Below are positions 1-5,553 of a stretch of 6,014 nucleotides of DNA, piece after piece. Position 1 is the first letter of the stretch. Every line of letters begins with the position of its first letter. The DNA lies in assembly GCA_007116205.1 (NCBI GenBank), contig SKIY01000021.1:1-6014 (forward strand). Reading direction: 5' to 3'. Under the pieces are notes generated by a model that saw only the letters and a program-made list of their open reading frames with translations, made no database searches and had not been told where the DNA came from. The DNA comes from Candidatus Izemoplasma sp. (lineage in GTDB: Bacteria > Bacillota_I > Bacilli_A > Izemoplasmatales > Izemoplasmataceae). The position numbers and the translations under genes were made by a program.

Positions 1-441
1 ACGTGGAGATAATCCGATTGATTCTAAGAAAAAGTTAAATAATCCTCCTGTTGAAGCGAAGATAACTGCAAACGCTAACCCAATAGCGATCGCGTTAGTT
101 ACATAAGGTAAGAAGAAAATCGTTTGATATGCACCTTGGAACTTCTTAATCGAGTTTAACCAAACTGCAATAAACAAAGAAATAATGACTGATATTGGAA
201 CTGAAACAAAGACGATAAACAACGTATTCCGTATCGCTCTCCAAAACAAACCAGAGTTAATTACAATACTAATATTTCCTGTTAACGTCCATCCTGTATA
301 AGATCCATCAATATATCGATAGTTTTCTAAGAACACCAAAATAAAGGCATTTATGATTGGGTAGAAGGTAAAAACAGATAGTAGAATAATTGCAGGTAGC
401 AAATACAACCAAGCTTTTAAATTATTTCTTTCTTCAAGCAT
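1..441 (-). CDS. Sugar ABC transporter permease, MalF/UgpA type (5' part only)
   Basis: Partial gene: 147 codons from the ATG at 441-439, running off the left edge with no stop. It should be one of the two membrane subunits of a CUT1-family carbohydrate (or glycerol-phosphate) importer. The translation opens MLEERNNLKAWLYLLPAIIL, with the cytoplasmic N-terminus and 'LPA...FTFYPI' first helix typical of MalF/UgpA/MsmF proteins. Hydrophobic helices lie at about residues 11-33, 72-95 and 107-133. 'FFLPYVTNAIAIGLAF' (about 109-124) matches the conserved third-helix region of these permeases. The EAA loop that docks on the ATPase lies beyond the window. The start is 2 bases after the ATPase stop with only a weak GGGGA upstream, so translation is probably coupled. 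An ATPase-then-permease order resembles ugpC-ugpA-ugpE of mycoplasmas. Substrate cannot be told from this fragment. Confidence 0.92.
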   Translation of the reverse strand, partial: MLEERNNLKAWLYLLPAIILLSVFTFYPIINAFILVFLENYRYIDGSYTGWTLTGNISIVINSGLFWRAIRNTLFIVFVSVPISVIISLFIAVWLNSIKKFQGAYQTIFFLPYVTNAIAIGLAFAVIFASTGGLFNFFLESIGLSPR

Positions 442-443
442 GG

Positions 444-1610
444 TTAGATGAGTTCCCCATCTTTATTAAACAAGAACATTTTATGTTGCTTAACGCCTAG
501 TTTAATAACATCTCCTGGTTGAACTCTGTTATCAGCATCTACAATCGCTCTAAACGTTGGTTTTTGCTCTGGAGCAGTTTCTTCTACTGAACCTTCTTCT
601 ATACCATCAATTACATCTCCCGATTGTTCTTTTTGCTGCTTAAGATATTTTGGATCAATCGCTCCTTCAGGTTTTTGAATAATCAATGTAGTATCACGTC
701 CGATAGTCTCCACAAAATCAACGGTGACTTTAAGACTAGAACGCTCAACAATTTTAAATCCTTCTGGTCGAACACCAATAATGATTTCTTGATTTTTCTT
801 CCCTTCAGCACGACCGAATTGCGCACTACCAACCATAACTTTCTCATCTTCAATCCGTCCTTCAAAAACATTAATTGGAGGACTTCCTAAAAACTTAGCT
901 ACGAATAAGTTCGCCGGTTTATCATAAACATCTTGGGGTGCACCTTTTTGTTGTTGCACACCTTCTTGCATCAAAACAATTTCATCACTGATACTCATCG
1001 CTTCTTCTTGGTCATGCGTAACAAATATCGTCGTGATTCCTGTTTCTTTTTGGATCCGCTTGATTTCTTCACGCGTTTGTAAACGCAAACGCGCATCTAA
1101 GTTTGATAACGGTTCATCAAGTAATAACACACGCGGCTCTTTAACAAGTGCACGCGCAATAGCAACACGCTGTTGTTGTCCACCTGATAATTGTACCGGT
1201 TTACGCGCCATCAAATGGCCAATACCAACTAAATCAGCATAGTATTGTGCACGTTCTAAAGCTTTTTCTTTTTCCATTTTAATGTTTTCAAGTGGGAAAA
1301 GAATATTTTGTTTAACCGTCATATGCGGATACAATGCATAATTTTGAAAAACAAGACCAATACCACGTTTTTCTGGTGCTACATCTGTTACATCAGTATC
1401 GCCAAAGAAAATACGCCCTTCGGTAGGCTTAAGCAATCCCGAAATCATGTAAAGTGTCGTCGATTTTCCACATCCTGATGGTCCGAGAAGTCCAACCAGT
1501 TTTCCTGCAGGGATAGTAATATCAAAGTCATTTACAGCGACAGTTTCTTCTTTGTTCTTCGCCTGGAAAACTTTGGTAAGGTTTTGCAGTTTAATTTCAA
1601 TAGTCTCCAT
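444..1610 (-). CDS. ugpC: ABC importer ATPase, MalK/UgpC/MsmK family
   Basis: Nucleotide-binding subunit, 388 aa, that powers a CUT1-type sugar or glycerol-phosphate importer from the cytoplasmic face. All ABC motifs are intact: Walker A GPSGCGKST (43-51), Q-loop Gln89, signature LSGGQQQR (141-148), Walker B VLLLDEP (161-167, catalytic Glu166), D-loop SNLDA (169-173) and switch His199. A C-terminal OB/TOBE regulatory domain follows from about 240, with the family's GVRPEGFKI (279-287). Residues about 312-352 form a hydrophilic, Glu/Gln-rich insertion not found in typical 355-370 aa members. The ATG is supported by AGGAGAG at 1627-1621, 10 bases upstream. It is the first gene of its operon, followed 2 bases later by the permease. 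The symbol reflects family and gene order only. Such ATPases (e.g. MsmX of Bacillus) can serve several transporters, so the substrate is open. Confidence 0.95.
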   Translation of the reverse strand: METIEIKLQNLTKVFQAKNKEETVAVNDFDITIPAGKLVGLLGPSGCGKSTTLYMISGLLKPTEGRIFFGDTDVTDVAPEKRGIGLVFQNYALYPHMTVKQNILFPLENIKMEKEKALERAQYYADLVGIGHLMARKPVQLSGGQQQRVAIARALVKEPRVLLLDEPLSNLDARLRLQTREEIKRIQKETGITTIFVTHDQEEAMSISDEIVLMQEGVQQQKGAPQDVYDKPANLFVAKFLGSPPINVFEGRIEDEKVMVGSAQFGRAEGKKNQEIIIGVRPEGFKIVERSSLKVTVDFVETIGRDTTLIIQKPEGAIDPKYLKQQKEQSGDVIDGIEEGSVEETAPEQKPTFRAIVDADNRVQPGDVIKLGVKQHKMFLFNKDGELI

Positions 1611-1620
1611 ATGATCTATA

Positions 1621-1627
1621 CTCTCCT
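1621..1627 (-). promoter_or_regulatory. Ribosome binding site of the ABC ATPase gene
   Basis: The minus strand reads AGGAGAG, 10 bases before the ATG at 1610. It lies 2 bases after the 3' arm of the leader hairpin, so folding could affect access to it. Confidence 0.7.
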
Positions 1628-1629
1628 AA

Positions 1630-1647
1630 ATATAAAATTATTTATAT
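1630..1647 (-). repeat. Perfect 7-bp inverted repeat (5' leader hairpin)
   Basis: ATATAAA (1630-1636) and TTTATAT (1641-1647) are perfect inverted arms around a 4-base loop. In the ABC operon mRNA this hairpin would start a few bases after the predicted transcription start and end 2 bases before the Shine-Dalgarno sequence. It is A/U only, so its stability is modest. It could protect the 5' end or modulate ribosome access. Chance is possible in such AT-rich DNA. Confidence 0.4.
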
Positions 1648-1657
1648 GTAACATTTC

Positions 1658-1686
1658 ATTATACAATAAAAATAAAGCGTTTTCCA
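1658..1686 (-). promoter_or_regulatory. Sigma-A type promoter of the ABC importer operon
   Basis: A perfect -10 TATAAT lies at 1663-1658, with TGGAAA as -35 at 1686-1681 (4 of 6 matches to TTGACA) and an optimal 17-base spacer. Predicted transcription start is near 1652-1649, giving a leader of about 40 bases. It is the only convincing promoter between the upstream terminator and the ATPase gene. Confidence 0.75.
1672..1686 (-). promoter_or_regulatory. LacI-family / cre-like operator candidate
   Basis: The minus strand reads TGGAAAACGCTTTAT. It contains the partial palindrome AAAaCGcTTT around a central CG, the hallmark of LacI-family operators. Against the Bacillus cre consensus WTGNAANCGNWNNCW it misses two of the specified bases (second T and the C near the end). 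It overlaps the -35 and spacer of the ABC operon promoter, where binding would repress. Whether the regulator would be CcpA or a local sugar repressor cannot be told. Confidence 0.45.
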
Positions 1687-1690
1687 TAAA

Positions 1691-1702
1691 GAATTTTAAT
1701 TC
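1691..1702. repeat. Short palindrome GAATT-TT-AATTC
   Basis: Two perfect 5-base arms around a 2-base centre, 5 bases upstream of the ABC operon -35. It could be a regulator site or part of an A/T-rich upstream element. The arms are short and AT-rich, so chance is likely enough that no function is assigned. Confidence 0.25.
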
Positions 1703-1725
1703 CTATCAAACCCTTATTTTAAGCC

Positions 1726-1752
1726 AAAAAAAGGTGAGATTCCCCACCCTTT
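1726..1752 (-). terminator. Rho-independent terminator after the 97-aa membrane protein gene
   Basis: On the minus strand GGTGGG (1748-1743) pairs with CTCACC (1738-1733) around a GAAT loop, with one G-U pair. The stem extends by a G-U and A-U pairs outward and runs directly into seven T residues (1732-1726). It starts only a few bases after the stop at 1758. It should end transcription from the right and so isolate the ABC operon. Confidence 0.85.
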
Positions 1753-1757
1753 CCTCA

Positions 1758-2051
1758 TTAACCCTGTGTATTCGTGTACAGTAACCATAACCCAACCAAA
1801 ATCGCAATAACTATGATGAGCTTTGACAATTTCTTAATGAGTGAGAATACGCCTAACAAAACTATTAAGCCAAATATAATCGCGCCGAGGAACTGCTCTG
1901 CAAATGATAAATTATTGATAAAATCCACTGCTGATTGTATCCATCTACTCAACGGAATAGCTCCCTCTAACCAGTCAAAAATAGGCCCGACAACTGGGAT
2001 GTTTTCAAACATTAAAAATAAAGGCCTTACTATCGACAAGATATGGACCAT
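1758..2051 (-). CDS. Small membrane protein, 97 aa, unknown function
   Basis: I do not recognise a family. The protein begins MVHILSIVRPLFLMFENIPV, with a hydrophobic or amphipathic N-terminal stretch (about 1-24). A segment with two Trp follows (27-50). It ends in two strong membrane helices at about 54-72 and 76-92, separated by a short basic KKLSK turn, and a short polar tail. The upstream in-frame TTG at 2054 is rejected as start, because AGGTGAT (2061-2055) sits 3 bases before the ATG at 2051 and would abut the TTG. It lies 122 bases downstream of recR, with its own extended -10 promoter and a terminator just after the stop, so it may be a single-gene unit. In Bacillus this place after recR holds yaaL and bofA; by eye it does not match BofA. 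Coding status is supported by the start signals, use of TGG for Trp and the terminator spacing. Confidence 0.75.
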   Translation of the reverse strand: MVHILSIVRPLFLMFENIPVVGPIFDWLEGAIPLSRWIQSAVDFINNLSFAEQFLGAIIFGLIVLLGVFSLIKKLSKLIIVIAILVGLWLLYTNTQG

Positions 2052-2054
2052 CAA

Positions 2055-2062
2055 ATCACCTC
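2055..2062 (-). promoter_or_regulatory. Ribosome binding site that fixes the start of the 97-aa gene
   Basis: The minus strand reads GAGGTGAT, 3 bases before the ATG at 2051. The same AGGTGAT core precedes mnmE and the 164-aa gene, so it looks like the preferred Shine-Dalgarno form of this genome. Confidence 0.8.
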
Positions 2063-2079
2063 ATTCCTTTCTTACTGTT

Positions 2080-2088
2080 ATTATGACA
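2080..2088 (-). promoter_or_regulatory. Extended -10 promoter of the 97-aa membrane protein gene
   Basis: The minus strand reads TGTCATAAT, a TGn extension plus a -10 with 5 of 6 matches to TATAAT. The best -35 at 17-base spacing (TTTCTA, 2108-2103) is weak, as is common for extended -10 promoters. Predicted start is near 2073, giving a leader of about 22 bases. Confidence 0.5.
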
Positions 2089-2096
2089 TAAAAGCG

Positions 2097-2125
2097 TAAA
2101 AATAGAAAAAGATAAATCTTATTTT
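2097..2125 (-). terminator. Possible weak A/U-rich terminator after recR
   Basis: The minus strand contains AAGATTTATCTT (2120-2109), a 4-5 bp A/U-rich hairpin preceded by an A run and followed by TTTCTATTTTT. It lies about 50 bases after the recR stop. The stem is weak, so read-through from the dnaX-recR operon into the 97-aa gene is quite possible. Confidence 0.3.
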
Positions 2126-2173
2126 TTCATATATCCATATGCAATGCACGTTACACGTACCATGATGCAATCT

Positions 2174-2773
2174 TTAATATTTCTTACGGCCTTCTAAAGC
2201 CTTAAGCAGCGTCATATCATCTGCATAACTAATATTTCCACCCGCCGGCAACCCATAAGCAATCCGCGTTACAAGCAAATCCGTATCTTTTAGAATACGG
2301 TGAAGATACATCGCAGTAGTTTCTCCTTCTTCACTTAAATTCATCGCTAAAATTACTTCTTGATGGGTTTCGTCTTTCAATCTTTCAAGCAATGCTTTAA
2401 TACGAAGATCATCTGGACCAACTCCATCACTAGGAGAAATTGCCCCATTTAATACATGATAGAGTCCATCGAACATATTGGTTTTTTCAATAACCATCAC
2501 ATCTTTACTTTCTTCTACAACAAGGATTTTACGGCGGTCTCGTGTTTGATCGTTACATATATCACAAACATCTTTATCCGTTAAATTCCCACAAATTTCA
2601 CAAGGATTAATCTCATTTTGAACACGATGTAACGCTTCCATAAATGTTACAGTGTCTGTTTCATCAAAATGATTGACAACATAAAACGCATATCTTTCAG
2701 CTGTTTTTTTTCCTACACCAGGGAAACGCATAAAACTTTCAATCAGCTGCTGTATTGCTTCAGGGTATTTCAT
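2174..2773 (-). CDS. recR: Recombination mediator protein RecR
   Basis: RecR acts with RecO (and RecF) to load RecA on SSB-coated single-stranded DNA at gaps. At 199 aa it has the family's usual length. Domains in order: helix-hairpin-helix DNA-binding region with FPGVGKKTAERYAF (17-30); four-Cys zinc finger at Cys58, Cys61, Cys70 and Cys73; Toprim domain (about 81-173) with the acidic VVEESKD stretch; conserved YHVLNGAISPSDGVGP (105-120); and a C-terminal GLPAGGNISYADDMTLLKALEGR typical of RecR, here from 174. The Toprim EGE loop reads MNLSEEGETTA where Bacillus has TNPNIEGEATA, a mild departure. It follows ybaB with a 2-base gap (TAA-AT-ATG) and only a weak GGGAA upstream, so translation is likely coupled. 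It is the last gene of the dnaX-ybaB-recR unit. Confidence 0.98.
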   Translation of the reverse strand: MKYPEAIQQLIESFMRFPGVGKKTAERYAFYVVNHFDETDTVTFMEALHRVQNEINPCEICGNLTDKDVCDICNDQTRDRRKILVVEESKDVMVIEKTNMFDGLYHVLNGAISPSDGVGPDDLRIKALLERLKDETHQEVILAMNLSEEGETTAMYLHRILKDTDLLVTRIAYGLPAGGNISYADDMTLLKALEGRKKY

Positions 2774-2775
2774 AT

Positions 2776-3084
2776 TTAGAACATTCCCGGCATACCGTTT
2801 AAGCCTTGTGAAAATTGTCCCATAGTTGATTGTGTTTCATCATCAATTTTTTTCATACAATCATTTACCGCCGCAACAATCGTATCTTGAAGCATCTCCA
2901 TATCTTCAGGATCGAATGCTTCTTCATCAATCTCAATTTTTTGCATCTCTTTACTACCATTGAACTCAACTTTTACTGCCCCACCGCCAGCAGAACCATA
3001 AAAGATAGATGCTTCAAGTTCCTTTTGTGCTTTCATCATTTCTTTTTGCATTTGCTGTAATTTCTTAATCATTCCTGGATTCAT
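2776..3084 (-). CDS. ybaB: YbaB/EbfC family nucleoid-associated protein
   Basis: A small DNA-binding protein (102 aa, family about 100-110) that forms dimers and coats the nucleoid; its link to recombination and repair is inferred from its fixed place beside recR. The sequence shows the long N-terminal helix MNPGMIKKLQQMQKEMMKAQ, the central GSAGGGAVKVEFNGSKEMQKI core and a second helix ending in a Met/Gly-rich tail. An ATG at 3090 overlaps the dnaX stop (ATGA). The ATG at 3084 is preferred because AAGGAG (3097-3092) is 7 bases from it but only 1 base from the upstream ATG, and because family members start close to this point. It sits between dnaX and recR, as in most Bacillota. Confidence 0.93.
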   Translation of the reverse strand: MNPGMIKKLQQMQKEMMKAQKELEASIFYGSAGGGAVKVEFNGSKEMQKIEIDEEAFDPEDMEMLQDTIVAAVNDCMKKIDDETQSTMGQFSQGLNGMPGMF

Positions 3085-3086
3085 AA

Positions 3087-5018
3087 TCATTCTCCTTCTT
3101 TTCGTACTTTAACTATATCACCAAATAAATCTTTTGCTTCTTTAACACTATCAGACTCCACATCTGAATAATCCTCTTTTTCTTCTGGGATTTCTTTTAA
3201 CTGCGGATGCTTAATAGGATCAAGCTTAATAAACGCATCCTGTGTTGTTTTTTTACGGAATTTTTTCACAAACTCCTGTGAAATTTTATCCCACAGTTCT
3301 TCAGGAAGCGCCATAAACATAATTTTACGGTTAAAATAACGGCCCAATAGATCAATAATATTTTTTTTCATATCCGGTGTCATCAATCGATTACACATGC
3401 GATAACTATCATAAGTAACAATTAACATCACACCATTAGAGGCTACTAAGGTTCCTTCTGTAATTAATTTAGCATATTGCGTATCGCGTCCCTCAGCAAA
3501 ACGCTCAATATCATACCACTTTTTCACCATGTCAATTTTTAACTCCCGGTCCCCCGTGTTTAATACATCTTCGATATAGTGAATATCAAATGTCTTATAT
3601 GATTTAGAAACATACTTTTTATATACTGCATCAAAAGGATTCTCTATTTCTTTTTCGCTTGCTTCTATTTTTGTTTTTACCGCTTCTGATTGCGAAGCTT
3701 TTTGTGGCTGCTCATCAGCAGATTCACTTTCAGGTTCATCTACAACATCAGGGGCCGCTTTATGTTCTTTTTCAGTTTGATCTTCTTTAGCTTCATTGGT
3801 TTCAGATGCGTAATCAAAAGACGTTTTGATTTCCTTTTTATCCGCGCTGCTTTCCATACCCTCAAATCGTGTTTCTAATTTTTCGATACTATCTTTAAGC
3901 ATTTGAATTTGTTCTAAAGCTAACGTATCTTTTTTAAGTTCTTGATCAACCATCTTTACAAACGCTAACTCCAAATACAACTTCGCATTTGCAGTATACC
4001 GAACTTTTTGCTGCGTGTCATGTAAAATGTCAATATAGTGAAAAATACGAACATTTTGTAACCGATCAACCAACTTTAAAAAACCTTCATTTCTATACAA
4101 TAGGCGTTCATCACTACCAGAATCAATATTTTTATACATTAAAACATCGCGATAAAACTTAATCATATCGTCGATGAACTTATGTCCTTCTTTACCTTGC
4201 GCAATCAACTCATCTAAAATTGAAACTGCTTTAGGGACATCCTCATCTTCAATTGCCATGGCGATATCAACAATCGCTTCATGGGAAACCGATCCTTTAA
4301 TCGTGTGGATGTCTTGCACTGAAATTTCGCCATCACTATAAGAAAACACCTGATCTAACAAACTAATCGCATCGCGCATTCCACCCTCAGCACTTTCAGT
4401 AATTAAATCAATCGCTTCTTCAGAAATTTCAATCGTTTCCTTCTTAATAATCTCATTTAACTTCGTTTTCATAGCGTCTAATGCTATGCCTCGAAAATCA
4501 AATCGTTGACACCGCGAATGAATGGTTGCGGGAATTTTATGTGGCTCGGTGGTTGCTAAAATAAAAATAACATGCTTCGGTGGTTCTTCTAAAGTTTTTA
4601 ACAACGCATTAAACGCAGAAATAGATAACATGTGAACCTCATCGATAATGTACACTTTGAACTTTCCGATTCCTGGTAAATATTTAACTTTATCACGTAA
4701 CTCACGAATTTCATCTACACCATTATTACTTGCAGCATCAATCTCAATAACATCACTAACAATATTTTTATCAATACCTAAACAAATATCACATGTATTA
4801 CACGGATTTTCAATCGGTGCTTTTTCACAATTCACCGCTTTAGCAATAATTTTAGCAATACTGGTTTTTCCGGTTCCGCGTGGACCACTAAATAAATACG
4901 CATGGGCAAGTTTTTGTTTAACCAATGCGTTTTTAAATGTTTTTGTGATGTGTTCTTGCCCTGCAACTTCATCGAAATCTTTCGGTCTATACGTTCTATA
5001 TAATGCTTGATATGCCAT
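3087..5018 (-). CDS. dnaX: DNA polymerase III subunit tau (clamp loader, DnaX)
   Basis: Tau is the ATPase of the replisome clamp loader; it opens the beta clamp and tethers the polymerase. The AAA+ core has Walker A GPRGTGKT (45-52), zinc-binding Cys64, Cys73, Cys76 and Cys79, Walker B IIDEVHML (124-131), sensor 1 ATTEPH (155-160), the SRC arginine finger (Arg169) and sensor 2 GGMRDA (212-217). The domain III collar ends at about 365. A charged low-complexity linker (about 385-458) leads to a C-terminal polymerase-binding domain (about 460-600) and an acidic tail with EAKDLFGDIV. Length 643 aa exceeds Bacillus tau (about 563), chiefly through the linker. A GTG at 5027 is in frame, but MAYQALYRTYRPKDF at 5018 matches the family N-terminus and has GGGTGAT just upstream. 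It begins 17 bases after the 164-aa gene; its TGA stop overlaps the ybaB start region. A six-A run at codons 362-363 might give a short gamma form. Confidence 0.98.
   Translation of the reverse strand: MAYQALYRTYRPKDFDEVAGQEHITKTFKNALVKQKLAHAYLFSGPRGTGKTSIAKIIAKAVNCEKAPIENPCNTCDICLGIDKNIVSDVIEIDAASNNGVDEIRELRDKVKYLPGIGKFKVYIIDEVHMLSISAFNALLKTLEEPPKHVIFILATTEPHKIPATIHSRCQRFDFRGIALDAMKTKLNEIIKKETIEISEEAIDLITESAEGGMRDAISLLDQVFSYSDGEISVQDIHTIKGSVSHEAIVDIAMAIEDEDVPKAVSILDELIAQGKEGHKFIDDMIKFYRDVLMYKNIDSGSDERLLYRNEGFLKLVDRLQNVRIFHYIDILHDTQQKVRYTANAKLYLELAFVKMVDQELKKDTLALEQIQMLKDSIEKLETRFEGMESSADKKEIKTSFDYASETNEAKEDQTEKEHKAAPDVVDEPESESADEQPQKASQSEAVKTKIEASEKEIENPFDAVYKKYVSKSYKTFDIHYIEDVLNTGDRELKIDMVKKWYDIERFAEGRDTQYAKLITEGTLVASNGVMLIVTYDSYRMCNRLMTPDMKKNIIDLLGRYFNRKIMFMALPEELWDKISQEFVKKFRKKTTQDAFIKLDPIKHPQLKEIPEEKEDYSDVESDSVKEAKDLFGDIVKVRKEGE
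3092..3097 (-). promoter_or_regulatory. Ribosome binding site of ybaB, inside the dnaX 3' end
   Basis: AAGGAG on the minus strand lies within the last dnaX codons. Its 7-base distance favours the ATG at 3084 over the one at 3090 that overlaps the dnaX stop. Confidence 0.7.
3930..3938 (-). other. Possible slippery site in dnaX (T-AAA-AAA)
   Basis: Codons 361-363 read CTT AAA AAA. A -1 slip after codon 363 adds 11 residues and stops at TAA (3897-3895), giving a protein of about 374 aa that ends just after domain III, the size expected for a gamma subunit. No strong stimulatory hairpin or upstream Shine-Dalgarno sequence is evident, so this is only a candidate. Confidence 0.25.
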
Positions 5019-5022
5019 CGTA

Positions 5023-5029
5023 ATCACCC
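5023..5029 (-). promoter_or_regulatory. Ribosome binding site that decides the dnaX start
   Basis: The minus strand reads GGGTGAT, 4 bases before the ATG at 5018. The alternative GTG start (5027-5025) lies inside this motif, which argues that the GTG is part of the binding site rather than the start codon. Confidence 0.75.
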
Positions 5030-5035
5030 AACCTA

Positions 5036-5530
5036 TTATTTCTCATCTGACTGTCTCATATCCCTGACTTCATCCGCGATGATTTTAACCGCTTTATATT
5101 CCATAGTTCCTGGTGTGAATCGCGACTCTAAGAACTCGTATGTGTACTCTGTAGATTCACCATAAACTGCTATTTGATACGCAATAAACAAAGCTTCTTG
5201 AAATTTCTCATTTTGTCTAAAACGTTCCACATCTTCAGCTTCTAATTCAAGTGCATCTTTTACTGCTTTTGAGACGCGTAAAAGAAATTTTTCCTCGCGG
5301 GATTGCGCTACTACTTTGGCACGCGCTCGCCCTGCTAAGTTATGATAAATCCATAAAAATCCCACAATTAAAAAGGGATAAATAAGATAATCTTCTAATA
5401 ACCAAGCCCAAAAATCAATACCATATCGTAATGAACGATAAATTCCATAGCCAACAACGGCGACCGAAGCCGCCACAAATGACCAAACATAATACATCAT
5501 ACTTTTCTTATATTTTTGCTTTTCTACCAT
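5036..5530 (-). CDS. Two-TM membrane protein with cytoplasmic helical domain, 164 aa, unknown
   Basis: I do not recognise this family. The N-terminus is basic (MVEKQKYKKS). Two membrane helices lie at about residues 12-31 and 44-63, joined by a short YRSLRYGIDFW loop. The basic GRARAK after helix two suggests that both ends are cytoplasmic. Residues about 70-160 form a charged, predicted helical domain (EEKFLLRVSKAVKDALELEAEDVERF from about 79, then FQEALFIAYQIAVYGE) with no catalytic motif that I can see. The ATG has AGGTGAT (5540-5534) 3 bases upstream. It is the first gene of the dnaX-ybaB-recR operon, 17 bases before dnaX, and is divergent from mnmE. In Bacillus dnaX is not preceded by such a gene, so it may be lineage-specific. 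Co-transcription with replication genes does not by itself prove a replication role. The gene is clearly coding: start signals, operon spacing and base use agree. Confidence 0.85.
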   Translation of the reverse strand: MVEKQKYKKSMMYYVWSFVAASVAVVGYGIYRSLRYGIDFWAWLLEDYLIYPFLIVGFLWIYHNLAGRARAKVVAQSREEKFLLRVSKAVKDALELEAEDVERFRQNEKFQEALFIAYQIAVYGESTEYTYEFLESRFTPGTMEYKAVKIIADEVRDMRQSDEK

Positions 5531-5547
5531 CTAATCACCTGTTTACT

Positions 5548-5553
5548 ATTATA
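5548..5553 (-). promoter_or_regulatory. -10 element of the 164-aa gene/dnaX operon promoter
   Basis: A perfect TATAAT on the minus strand, 7 bases before the Shine-Dalgarno sequence. No good -35 is seen: at 17-base spacing the hexamer is TATCAT. The predicted start near 5541 gives a leader of only about 11 bases. Confidence 0.55.

Noticed and set aside
624..890. Plus-strand open frames opposite the ABC ATPase, dnaX and ybaB genes
   Set aside because: They are antisense shadows of strongly conserved genes, without ribosome binding sites or sensible protein composition.
2049..2054. TTG start at 2054 for the small membrane protein (98 aa)
   Set aside because: It abuts the Shine-Dalgarno sequence; the ATG at 2051 has normal spacing.
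2141..2160. Repeated ACGTG motif and small 6-bp hairpin just after recR
   Set aside because: It forms GTACGT-GTA-ACGTGC but has no T run after it, so it is not a terminator by itself, and nothing ties it to a regulator.
2119..2163. A 14-codon minus-strand reading frame after recR, starting with ATG at 2163
   Set aside because: Very short, no Shine-Dalgarno sequence and no recognisable product.
3087..3089. Mycoplasma genetic code (TGA = Trp)
   Set aside because: dnaX ends in TGA exactly at the ybaB start, and all Trp codons checked are TGG.
3082..3090. ATG at 3090 for ybaB, overlapping the dnaX stop as ATGA
   Set aside because: Only 1 base from AAGGAG; the ATG at 3084 has a 7-base spacing. 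The ATGA overlap is not fully excluded.
3248..3368. A7 (3248-3254) and A8 (3361-3368) runs in the 3' part of dnaX as frameshift sites
   Set aside because: They lie in the C-terminal domain, so slippage would not give a gamma-like product; AAA-rich Lys/Asn codons in AT-rich DNA explain them.
5016..5027. GTG start at 5027 for dnaX (646 aa)
   Set aside because: The GTG lies within the GGGTGAT ribosome binding site, and the family N-terminus begins at MAYQALYR (5018).
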